Positions 8,757 to 16,257 of a stretch of DNA of 64,000 nt are shown in pieces. Position 1 is the stretch's first letter, and every line of letters starts with the position of its first letter. The DNA comes from Eubacteriaceae bacterium. GTDB lineage: Bacteria > Bacillota > Clostridia > Eubacteriales > Eubacteriaceae. Position numbers and translations under genes: made by a program. The notes under the pieces were generated by a model, which worked only from the letters and a program-made list of their open reading frames with translations, was not told the origin of the DNA and did not search any database. The stretch is taken from the NCBI GenBank assembly GCA_012522805.1, contig JAAYJS010000034.1, forward strand, positions 1 through 64,000. Reading direction: 5' to 3'.

Positions 8757-9809
8757 TTAATCCCCCATTTTATTGAATATAATGGTTAAAAAGACCGGAA
8801 TCCCAACGATTGCAGTTACGAGGCCTATGGGTAAAATAACCCCGGGAATGATGAGTTTGCTGACAATAAAAGCAAAGGCGACAACAACAGAACCGATCAA
8901 AGCGGAAACCGGAATAAAAAACCGTTGGTCTTCGCCTACCAGTTGTCTCGCCACATGGGGTGCAATAAGCCCTACAAAACCAATAGAGCCTACAAAGGAA
9001 ACCGCAAATGCCGTGATGAGAGACGTCAACAGTATAACCATTCTTCTAAGTTTTTGAGGATTAACACCCAAACTTTGAGCCTTGGTGTCATCCAAGGTCA
9101 TAGCTGTCAACTTCCAAGCATTTTTATAGAAGATGACAGAAACAAAAACTAAGGCACATAAGACAATGCCTAATTTTTTCCAATTGGTTTTAAGCAAAGA
9201 GCCCATATTCCAAAACACAAGACTTTTTAAGTCCTCATCATCCGAAACGTATTGAAGGATCATCGTTAAAGCGCTAAACAGAAAGTTCAAAGCAATACCA
9301 AACAGAACGATGCTGTTCCTATTGGAACCTTGTCTTGAAGAGAAAATATAGATACCCACGGAAGCAAGTAAAGCGAAGAAAAAAGCATTAGTCGTTACCA
9401 TAATTGCTTCCGATACCTTCAAAACGTTTGTGTTTAAAATAAGTCCCAATGCTGCTCCAAACGTCGCCGCATTGGTAATTCCCAAAGTATAGGGACTGGC
9501 AATCGGATTTCTCAAGATGGTTTGAATTTCACAACCGCCAATACCCAAAGATGCACCGACCGCCAAAGCCATCAAAGACATGGGTGCACGTATTTTTCTG
9601 ATGATCATCACATTATTGCCCTGTCCCTCGCCGTAAAAGATCGCTTGAAAAACATCGGACAGCGAAATATCGGAAGAGCCGATGTAGATGTTCAGGACAA
9701 AAAAAATCAAGGCTAAGATCAGAAGAGCCGTGATGATCACGGCTCTTCTTTTGACAATTCTATCATAAAATGAGTGGTCATCGTATGATACAGAACTTTT
9801 GACAGCCAT
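8757..9809 (-). CDS. FecCD/BtuC-family ABC permease
   Basis: This 350-aa protein has a basic cytoplasmic N-terminus and about ten transmembrane helices. Characteristic FecCD motifs are present: ASLGIGGCEIQTILRNPIASPYTLGI near residue 85 and SFVGSIGFVGLIAPHVARQLVG near 265. Its ATG overlaps the lipoprotein stop as TAATG, which implies tight co-translation. With the fused binding protein and ATPase it completes an importer. B12 riboswitch control points to cobalamin or cobinamide. Confidence 0.88.
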   Translation of the reverse strand: MAVKSSVSYDDHSFYDRIVKRRAVIITALLILALIFFVLNIYIGSSDISLSDVFQAIFYGEGQGNNVMIIRKIRAPMSLMALAVGASLGIGGCEIQTILRNPIASPYTLGITNAATFGAALGLILNTNVLKVSEAIMVTTNAFFFALLASVGIYIFSSRQGSNRNSIVLFGIALNFLFSALTMILQYVSDDEDLKSLVFWNMGSLLKTNWKKLGIVLCALVFVSVIFYKNAWKLTAMTLDDTKAQSLGVNPQKLRRMVILLTSLITAFAVSFVGSIGFVGLIAPHVARQLVGEDQRFFIPVSALIGSVVVAFAFIVSKLIIPGVILPIGLVTAIVGIPVFLTIIFNKMGD

Positions 9810-11317
9810 TATTTGGACCCCTCATTGATGCGAACATCCCATATGGTAACGTCACTGTCTAAAAGCGTGTATTTGTCAAAAAATTCTTTCATGATGGCAT
9901 CAACATCTACATCCTTAAATTCCTCCGGATAAAAGATTTGAGCCATTCTTAAAGCTGCTTGAAATCCGTATAGGGATCTATTGGTGGTATGTGAAAATTC
10001 ATAAACGTTGTTGTTTTTGACCGCTTTTAAGTCTTTCCAACCCGTCCTGTTGACAATATCAAATTTAGCCACACCGGGTTCAGAGCCTTTGTGATTGTCC
10101 ATCCAACCAAGCCCGGAGCCGGTTAAGATAATAAAATCAGGGTCGGATTCAATAATATATTCCGGATCGATGGTGCTGCCGCCACCTTTGCTGGCCGCTG
10201 TATCTGCTAATAAGGGGTCGGCAATGTTATCACCACCCGCAATGGCAATAGATGTTCCCCAACCTGAGGCACTGGGACTGGTGACGCCGTAGATTTCCGA
10301 ATAACCGGATTTTTCATAATAAACCGTCGGCTTATCTGTGCGTTCTGTGAGATTTTTAGATTCTAAAAGTGCGTATTGATCGTCAATAAAAGTTGCCACT
10401 TCCTTTGCCTTGTCTTCTTGTTCAAAAATTTGGCCGAGCAACTTTAAAGTATCTTGTACCGATGTTGTCTGATCCTTACCCGGTATGTCTATGAGTACAA
10501 TGGGAATCCCAGCTTCTGCCAATTGGCTTTCAACTTCCATGACGTATCTGTGTGCGCCCATGGCGGAGTTTACGATAATAACATCCGGCTCTACAGCTAA
10601 AATCATCTCCAAATCGAAGGGAGCGTTGTGATCTGATATCTGTCCAACGTGGTTCATATATTCACCGACGATTGGTGTGTAGAGTTCAGCATAGCCTTGA
10701 AGACCATTACCGCCGTCTTGTCCGGAACCAACCAACTTGCTAAAGGCATCCTCTCCGATTAAGGGGACGATGTAGTCTATGACATCCATGGTGCTCATAG
10801 CGTAGGTTGAAACGGGCAAACCGATTTCTACCTCTCTGCCTCTAGCGTCCGTTACTGTAACAGAACCGGTTTTTGGCTCTTTTTCAGGCAGCGCATCCTT
10901 ATCGAACTCATAGGTTATCTTGTCACTTCTCTTCTCCGTAAAATCGTATTTGGCCGGATCCAAACCGGCTTTGGTCAGAGCATCTGCTACAGCACCGACG
11001 ATCCCGTCACCAGTTAAGGTGGCGCCACTGACAGCATCCACGCTTAATGATTGCGTATCCAAGATCGCTTTCGGTATTTTTTCGATCGGCACTTCCGCGA
11101 TACCCTTTGTTTCATTGTGGTTTTCATCCACTTTGATTTCAGTTATTTTCCCATCATCGTCAAGGGTTACCTCAACTCGGATATCTCCATGATAGCCTTC
11201 AGCTGTTCCTTCGTAAGTGCCGGCATAATCACCTTTGCTACCATCACCTTGGGAACAACCAGCTATAACACCAATTGTAAGTGAAAGGCAAAGGATCATT
11301 GCGAATATTTTTCTCAT
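9809..11317 (-). CDS. Corrinoid-type ABC binding lipoprotein fused to an N-terminal FMN-binding domain
   Basis: This 502-aa protein has a signal peptide and lipobox VIAGC (Cys21). Residues about 30-130 form an FMN_bind domain like that of NqrC/RnfG; DAVSGATLT at 94-102 fits the ApbE flavinylation consensus DxxSGATxT, with Thr100 as the probable FMN acceptor. A short linker follows. Residues about 150-502 are a BtuF/FepB-type periplasmic-binding domain starting VTVTDARGREVEIGLP. Typical BtuF-like proteins are about 300-380 aa, so the extra domain explains the length. The gene heads the operon behind the riboswitch. The flavin may pass electrons to the bound corrinoid; that is inference. An alternative substrate is ferric chelate. 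No apbE is in the window. Confidence 0.85.
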   Translation of the reverse strand: MRKIFAMILCLSLTIGVIAGCSQGDGSKGDYAGTYEGTAEGYHGDIRVEVTLDDDGKITEIKVDENHNETKGIAEVPIEKIPKAILDTQSLSVDAVSGATLTGDGIVGAVADALTKAGLDPAKYDFTEKRSDKITYEFDKDALPEKEPKTGSVTVTDARGREVEIGLPVSTYAMSTMDVIDYIVPLIGEDAFSKLVGSGQDGGNGLQGYAELYTPIVGEYMNHVGQISDHNAPFDLEMILAVEPDVIIVNSAMGAHRYVMEVESQLAEAGIPIVLIDIPGKDQTTSVQDTLKLLGQIFEQEDKAKEVATFIDDQYALLESKNLTERTDKPTVYYEKSGYSEIYGVTSPSASGWGTSIAIAGGDNIADPLLADTAASKGGGSTIDPEYIIESDPDFIILTGSGLGWMDNHKGSEPGVAKFDIVNRTGWKDLKAVKNNNVYEFSHTTNRSLYGFQAALRMAQIFYPEEFKDVDVDAIMKEFFDKYTLLDSDVTIWDVRINEGSK

Positions 11318-11427
11318 TATATTTCTCCTCTAATTATTCATAATATTATTGCCGAAATTTTCTTTTCAAAAAAAATTTAGTATAAAAAAAACAAACATCC
11401 TCCCCTCGTAAATGATTTTTATATTGA

Positions 11428-11572
11428 ATAGGTAGGTTTTCTGACTTGCATTTCAACCGTCGTGTCTGCCGGTTTCAACCGGTGGCACATACTGTTGATG
11501 CTCCATGCTTACAGTAGCGGTAGCTGCTACGGACTTACACCGTATTCTCTATTAATCCCGAAGGAACCTATC
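11428..11572 (-). promoter_or_regulatory. Cobalamin riboswitch
   Basis: On the minus strand the order matches the B12 aptamer: AGGTTCC, GGGATTAATAGAGAATACGGTG, AGTCCGTAGCAGCTACCGC, CTACTGTAAGC, TGTGCCACCGG and finally AAGTCAGAAAACCTACCT. Between it and the lipoprotein ATG (11317) is AGGGGAGG followed by a T run near 11391-11384. The AGGGGAGG could pair with the terminal CCTACCT, giving a possible transcriptional off-switch. It controls the three-gene importer. It begins only 12 nt after the stop of the upstream gene. Confidence 0.93.
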
Positions 11573-11583
11573 AATATTTTTGA

Positions 11584-12012
11584 TTATTTTTTTGCTCTAT
11601 CGTTGGGTTTGATATCCAGTAAAGGCGTACCGTCCAACATATCCACGCCTTGAAAGGTAATTTTATTATCGAAAATTTGGATGATATGTACAATTGTCAC
11701 ACCGATGCCATTGGGTCTATGTGGACTTCTTGTAGAAAAAACACCGATAGGCTTTTCGGAAATCGGAGAAGGCGCCACCAATTGGTAATCCTCAGATTGG
11801 TTGAAATAAAAAACAAGCATCGCCGAAGAACCGGGTTGAATATCCTTGATGCCGGCAACATATTCATCGTGCATGTGGATAGTCCCCGTAATATCAGCAT
11901 TGTGATAGGGCGATTCCTCTTTAAATGGTGGAATATTTAAATCCTCCACTGTTTTATAATCCGTTTCGATATAGCCTATGGGCTTAACCATTATTTCTTT
12001 GCTATTCCCCAT
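11584..12012 (-). CDS. TrmO/TsaA-like SAM-dependent methyltransferase-type protein
   Basis: This 142-aa beta-barrel protein of the UPF0066/TrmO family has VKPIGYIET at the start, FSTRSPHRPNGIG in the middle and GVDMLDGTPLLDIKP near the end. Family members methylate the N6 of t6A37 in some tRNAs; many small clostridial members are unassigned. The protein stops ten residues after the DIKP motif start, slightly shorter than usual. Start ATG at 12012 has GGAAAGG upstream. It probably shares a transcript with the MarR gene 24 nt upstream and may run on into the B12 riboswitch region, since I see no terminator between them. Confidence 0.75.
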   Translation of the reverse strand: MGNSKEIMVKPIGYIETDYKTVEDLNIPPFKEESPYHNADITGTIHMHDEYVAGIKDIQPGSSAMLVFYFNQSEDYQLVAPSPISEKPIGVFSTRSPHRPNGIGVTIVHIIQIFDNKITFQGVDMLDGTPLLDIKPNDRAKK

Positions 12013-12036
12013 TAACTTGCCTTTCCTATATTTTTA

Positions 12037-12486
12037 TTAATGTAGCGCTTCTTCTTCTAAATGCTTATTGATGTTCTCACACATTCTGTCAAGCATCGAC
12101 ATTAGTAATTCTTTTTCTGCCTTTGTAAATCCTTGGACAAGAGTTTTATTGAGATCTTTGAATAGATTGTGGTAGTCTTCTCTAATCAACACCGCTTTTT
12201 TAGTGACATAAATTTTGTTTTTTCTAGCATCTTCCGGGTCTTTTTGACGAGCCACATAGCCACTTTCTTCCAAATATTTGATCGCTCGAGCGGTGTGAGC
12301 ACTGTCCACAACCATTTCTTTTGACAATTCTTGCTGGGAAAGCCCGTCTTTTTCAAATAAAAGTTTATTTAAAAAATACCACTGTCCCCTACCAATACCA
12401 TATTGCGAAACACGGGGGATGATGTATCCCTGGCTTGCGCGAAAGATTCTCGAAATTAATTTAATAAGCGATCCACTTTTTTTCAT
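12037..12486 (-). CDS. MarR-family transcriptional regulator
   Basis: This 149-aa winged-helix regulator has a recognition region around QQELSKEMVVDSAHTARAIKYLEESGYVARQKDPEDARKN, with the wing DPEDARKNKIY. The start is placed at MKKSGS (12486), which has AGGAG 8 nt upstream; a longer frame from 12516 lacks a ribosome site. The ligand is unknown. It is probably co-transcribed with the TrmO-like gene. Confidence 0.85.
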   Translation of the reverse strand: MKKSGSLIKLISRIFRASQGYIIPRVSQYGIGRGQWYFLNKLLFEKDGLSQQELSKEMVVDSAHTARAIKYLEESGYVARQKDPEDARKNKIYVTKKAVLIREDYHNLFKDLNKTLVQGFTKAEKELLMSMLDRMCENINKHLEEEALH

Positions 12487-12533
12487 GTAAAGTCTCCTAA
12501 TGCTGCAATGTACCACACAATATATACCAAGCT

Positions 12534-12562
12534 ATTTTAGCATTATTTATATGACTTGTCAA
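12534..12562 (-). promoter_or_regulatory. Sigma-A-type promoter of the marR-trmO-like genes
   Basis: TTGACA (12562-12557), 17 bp, then TAAAAT (12539-12534) on the minus strand. The dyad GCTATTTTAGC overlaps the -10 box and could be a self-operator for the MarR protein. Confidence 0.7.
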
Positions 12563-12637
12563 CGAATTGGGGTGAACGTTTTCAAACCGACACAAGATCA
12601 CCGTAGATGAAATATCCGGTGACAAGTACAACATCAA

Positions 12638-12775
12638 GAAGCCATGCTTTCTTTTTACTATGTAAAAAGGTTTGGCGTGTCCGTCATTCGCACATTTGCA
12701 AAGCAAATGATGCTCATTTCCGGACACGCCAAATAAAATCAGAAAAAAGACGCCTTCTAAATAGACGTCTTTTTT
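12638..12775. repeat. Dispersed repeat element, copy 2 (one end degenerate)
   Basis: GAAGCCATGC (12638-12647), an AT-rich mini-dyad (TTTTTACTATGTAAAAA) and GGCGTGTCCG...CGGACACGCC (12674-12730) match the element at 20057-20224 closely, including the shared GGCGTGTCCGTCATTCGCAC. Here one arm of the large hairpin has diverged, so the stem is interrupted. The terminator stem AAAAAAGACG/CGTCTTTTTT (12743-12775) sits in the same place as in the 20-kb copy, but the GCATGGCTTA end is not recognisable. Confidence 0.65.
12743..12775 (-). terminator. Terminator of the HMG/Tct operon
   Basis: AAAAAAGACG (12743-12752) pairs with CGTCTTTTTT (12766-12775) around a 13-nt loop. On the minus strand it follows the tctA stop codon at 12805 by about 30 nt and ends in T6. 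Confidence 0.78.
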
Positions 12776-12804
12776 ACTTTAAAGCTATTAGATTTTTATA
12801 CCGG

Positions 12805-14181
12805 TTATGCAGCAACACCTGCTAAACTTAAAATTGTGGTGACGATCCAACCGGATGCGTAATAAGCCATAAATTGAACACCGGTGTGTATATCAAACAA
12901 ATTGTGTAGGATACCGCCGAATAATCCAATACACATCGCTACGATGATACCGATAATACCTGCTTCATAGTAAGCCAACATAAAGATGAGACCTAAAAAT
13001 GTTCCGATCAGCGCTTCATGGCTGATGTATTTAAACATCATTTCCGTCCAAGACCTTGCTTTTCTTATGGCTAAAGGATAAGCGAAAAGCGAACCACCAA
13101 TAATGGCGATCAACCCAAAAACAATATAATCCGACACGCCTAAAAAACTGGATAAATTATGAATAGGTTCTATGGTAAACCTTGGGGGTGCGTTGAACAA
13201 TGGTGCTGCCGGTCCTAAAGCAACAGGACTAATAGGGATACCGAAAGCCAATAGAGAAATAATAAACCCGCCTATATAAGTTGCATTACTACAAGCATCT
13301 TGTACGGCTACCGTAGACGAAATTTTATCATAAAGTTCCTTTCTTCGTCCCGATACTAATTCTCCCAATAATACTGTGGAGCCAACCGGAGAGAATGTGA
13401 ACATTGCGGTACCCAATACAGAGCTAATGGCAACATCCCGTCTTTGCTTCTTTGTTAATTGTTTGAGAGGGTTGGGATAATAGGAATATTTCTGTTTTGC
13501 TTCTGGTGCCAACCAAATTTCTGTTGGACCTTGCTTCCTTTGCCTTTCCCTCATATTGGGTACCAAAACGTTAAATAATTCAGAAATCATAGGGCCAATG
13601 GTAATGCCCATAAAAATGGAAATAAATAAGGTTTTGCCTACGGATTCAAGCGCTAGCCTCTGAAATCCTTGAATTAAAAAGGAATACGGCACGAGTGATA
13701 CAATAGCTGCCCATTTTGCACTGGACATATAAGCGATTAAAATCGCACCTATTGTAAAAATTAAACCGATGTAAGGGGAAATTTTATTTCCGATGGGTGC
13801 CAATAAAAAGGCAAATACAACCGCTAAGGGCAGTGAAATAAAAGAGCCTAACAAAGAGCCGACTGCCATTTTTCTCATAGCAACATGGGGAATTCCCAAT
13901 CTTTTAGCTAGGGAACTGTACCGAACCATTGGAACAGCCATGGTGCTTCCCGGTAAGGCAGCCATAGCGGTAGGTACCGTATGAGAAGTTTGCATCGCAA
14001 CAATAATTCCAATAAACCAAGCGTACAAAACCACGGGTTCCAAACCCATTAAAACTAAAACTAAGGTTAAGGGTGCCATCGTTGCTGTTTCATCTGTCCC
14101 AGGTATCACGCCGATAATAGAAAATATAACACCTCCAATAAAGGAAGCTAGAAAAGCTTGTATCAATAATAAGATACTCAT
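12805..14181 (-). CDS. TctA-family transporter large membrane subunit
   Basis: This 458-aa protein has about 11-12 hydrophobic segments and resembles TctA of tripartite tricarboxylate transporters (motifs GVIPGTDETATMAPLTL near 25 and LGIPISPVALGPAAPLF near 310). It is about 40 residues shorter than many TctA proteins. Its ATG overlaps the tctB-like stop as ATGA. No TctC binding protein is encoded in the operon. Given HMG-CoA reductase and AtuA upstream, the substrate could be mevalonate, 3-hydroxy-3-methylglutarate or a similar branched acid; this is inferred from context. Confidence 0.78.
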   Translation of the reverse strand: MSILLLIQAFLASFIGGVIFSIIGVIPGTDETATMAPLTLVLVLMGLEPVVLYAWFIGIIVAMQTSHTVPTAMAALPGSTMAVPMVRYSSLAKRLGIPHVAMRKMAVGSLLGSFISLPLAVVFAFLLAPIGNKISPYIGLIFTIGAILIAYMSSAKWAAIVSLVPYSFLIQGFQRLALESVGKTLFISIFMGITIGPMISELFNVLVPNMRERQRKQGPTEIWLAPEAKQKYSYYPNPLKQLTKKQRRDVAISSVLGTAMFTFSPVGSTVLLGELVSGRRKELYDKISSTVAVQDACSNATYIGGFIISLLAFGIPISPVALGPAAPLFNAPPRFTIEPIHNLSSFLGVSDYIVFGLIAIIGGSLFAYPLAIRKARSWTEMMFKYISHEALIGTFLGLIFMLAYYEAGIIGIIVAMCIGLFGGILHNLFDIHTGVQFMAYYASGWIVTTILSLAGVAA

Positions 14182-14642
14182 ACTCGTTCTCCTGTTTTTT
14201 CTCTGTATTCTTTTTTATAATTCGGTGAACTTTCCGGAATTAAAGCCAACAAACCATAGAGTTCTAAATCCTCAAGTTCTTGAATAATATCCGAATCTGC
14301 AGTACTGAGAGCTTGTATTTCTTCTTCTACAGATATGCCGGCAGCATGAAGTACTGCTTCTATATCTTCAAATTCAAATTGTTCTTCCACAACTCTCTTA
14401 GGCTTGAATAATCTCGCTGAAATAAAACCAGCCAATAAACAACCTGCAACCCCTACCAAGAGGGCATAACCGTTGGCTAAACTCGTCTCGATCGTTTCCA
14501 TGCCTAGGAAAATTCTTTGTCCTATTAAAAACATAGTCATGGTCAAGACGACACCAATGACACAGGAGATCACCAACTCTCTTAAATCGACCCGATCTCC
14601 CCACACTTCAGTGAATACTTTTTCTTTAAAATCTTCAGACAT
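14178..14642 (-). CDS. TctB-like small transporter subunit
   Basis: This 154-aa protein has two to three clear membrane helices (about 24-45 and 58-80), preceded by a charged N-terminus. An acidic cytoplasmic tail follows (VVEEQFEFEDIEAVLHAAGISVEEE). Size, topology and position before a tctA homologue suggest the small subunit of a Tct-type transporter. It is quite divergent, since TctB proteins usually have four helices, so it may be a different accessory subunit. It overlaps tctA by 4 nt. Confidence 0.55.
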   Translation of the reverse strand: MSEDFKEKVFTEVWGDRVDLRELVISCVIGVVLTMTMFLIGQRIFLGMETIETSLANGYALLVGVAGCLLAGFISARLFKPKRVVEEQFEFEDIEAVLHAAGISVEEEIQALSTADSDIIQELEDLELYGLLALIPESSPNYKKEYREKTGERV

Positions 14643-14659
14643 TCGTTTTTACCTACCTT

Positions 14660-15910
14660 TTATAATAAAGTTTTGGCATATTCCACATTGATTTTTTTAT
14701 CGGCAATCATTTTTTGAACCACAACTTCTATTTGGTCTCCCACAGCGCCGGCTTCGATGGCGACATTTTTTGCATGTAGGGACATATGGCCTCTTTGAAC
14801 GCCCTCTGTGGCCAAGACACGTACGGCGGCTAAGTTTTGCGCCAGACCCAGACACGCGATGACTTCTGCTAACTCTGTAGCAGATTTGACACCCAAAATA
14901 GCCACAGACGCACGGGCTGCTGCGTGTACTTTTGTTGCGCCGCCGACCAAGCCTAGGGCTAGAGGCAGCTCGATGGTGCCGACCAAATCGCCATTAGCAT
15001 CCTTCTCCCAAGTGGTGAGAGGGCTATACTGACCACTAATAGCTGCATAGGCATGAGCGCCGGACTCGATGGCTCTGGTATCATTACCCGTAGCCATGAC
15101 TCCAGCCGTAATACCGTTCATAATACCTTTGTTGTGGGTAGTTGCGCGGAAGGGATCCGCTTTGGCGAAGGCATAAGCTGTGATAATTTTATCCACGACT
15201 TCTTCTCCACCCAGTTCTTCTTTTTTAACTTTAGTCGTCGCTCGCACCAATCTTTCCACTGCCAAGTTTGACAAAATCCTTAAATAAACAACACCACCGG
15301 TAATGCTCTCGATCAAAGGAGCTACCGCTTCCGCCATGGTGTTGACGGCATTGGCACCCATAGCGTCCAAGGTGTTGACCTTTAGATGAATAACCACCAT
15401 AGTGTCGATAATATCGGATTCAATAATGCGTACATCAATATCCACAGCACCTCCGCCCAATTGAACAAGCACAGGGTCCTGTTCGTTACAGAAGTTTAGG
15501 ATCTTTTCTTTATGTTTGTAGATAGCCATTCTGGTGTTTTCAGGATCTTTGACATCTGTAATTTGAATTTGAGCGATCATGATAGAACCGGTGTTCATGG
15601 CATAGAATCCACCGGAAGATCGGGTGAGTCTGGCGCCGTTACTGGCCGCAGCGATGACAGAAGGTTCCTCCGTTACCATGGGGATTAAATATTCTTTGTC
15701 GTTGACGATAAAGTTTAAAGCGACCCCCAAGGGCAAGGTAAAACGTCCTATGACATTTTCGACCATATTGTCCGCTCCATCTAAGGATAGAGAATTTGGA
15801 TCCTGAATAGAGGCGATGTGTTCTTCCGATAATTCTGTGAATTCAACAACTTCCTTTAACCGTTCTTCTGTGGATAATTTATAAAATCCCGAATATTTGC
15901 TCGATTTCAT
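14660..15910 (-). CDS. mvaA: Class II (degradative-type) hydroxymethylglutaryl-CoA reductase
   Basis: This 416-aa enzyme interconverts mevalonate and HMG-CoA. Active-site elements are visible: the Glu of TEEPSVIAAAS (81/82), THNKGIMNG with Lys261, GNDTRAIE with Asp277 and a His in GHMSLHAKNVA (375/379). Length and motifs fit the bacterial class II enzyme, which in Pseudomonas mevalonii works with NAD in mevalonate breakdown. The start overlaps the upstream gene as ATGA. The operon also encodes a transporter and two AtuA-type proteins and is read from a sigma-54 promoter, which favours a catabolic direction. No mevalonate kinase or HMG-CoA synthase is nearby to suggest isoprenoid synthesis. 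Confidence 0.93.
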   Translation of the reverse strand: MKSSKYSGFYKLSTEERLKEVVEFTELSEEHIASIQDPNSLSLDGADNMVENVIGRFTLPLGVALNFIVNDKEYLIPMVTEEPSVIAAASNGARLTRSSGGFYAMNTGSIMIAQIQITDVKDPENTRMAIYKHKEKILNFCNEQDPVLVQLGGGAVDIDVRIIESDIIDTMVVIHLKVNTLDAMGANAVNTMAEAVAPLIESITGGVVYLRILSNLAVERLVRATTKVKKEELGGEEVVDKIITAYAFAKADPFRATTHNKGIMNGITAGVMATGNDTRAIESGAHAYAAISGQYSPLTTWEKDANGDLVGTIELPLALGLVGGATKVHAAARASVAILGVKSATELAEVIACLGLAQNLAAVRVLATEGVQRGHMSLHAKNVAIEAGAVGDQIEVVVQKMIADKKINVEYAKTLL

Positions 15911-16257
15911 TTTCCCAATTCCTTTCTATAATTATCGTAATCCTCTACAGGTATTTCCATCCTCATCAGAGCGGAAGACATAGATTTACCTAGGGAGTCC
16001 AAACGCAGTGAAAAGGTTGCGCCGCCACCCAAGGCTTCCTTTAAAACAAAATTGAGTCCCTGCAAAGAGTCTACTTCGTATCGCAATACGTCACCCTTTA
16101 CCATGCTTTTAAAATGGTCTTTGACACGCGTCGGAGTTAAATAGTCTTTCAAAAACGCGTAATCCTCTTTTTTTCGGGGATACACACAGATATTGCTGAT
16201 ATTGCCTTTGTCTCCGGATCGACCATGGGCGATGTCCTTTAAATACAATTTTTTCAT
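15907..16257 (-). CDS. AtuA C-terminal-like domain protein
   Basis: This 116-aa protein begins KKLYLKDIAHGRSGDKGNISNICVYP, the hallmark of the ferredoxin-fold domain found at the end of long AtuA (DUF1446) proteins or as a separate subunit. Here it is separate, with ATGA overlaps on both sides (AtuA upstream, HMG-CoA reductase downstream), so it very likely works with AtuA. The molecular function is unknown. Confidence 0.85.
   Translation of the reverse strand: MKKLYLKDIAHGRSGDKGNISNICVYPRKKEDYAFLKDYLTPTRVKDHFKSMVKGDVLRYEVDSLQGLNFVLKEALGGGATFSLRLDSLGKSMSSALMRMEIPVEDYDNYRKELGK

Noticed and set aside
11462-11653. 63-codon plus-strand frame
   Set aside because: It lies across the cobalamin riboswitch and the end of the TrmO-like gene; the riboswitch explains the sequence.
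12497-12727. 76-codon minus-strand frame upstream of the MarR gene
   Set aside because: It overlaps the marR promoter and part of the dispersed repeat, with no ribosome site.
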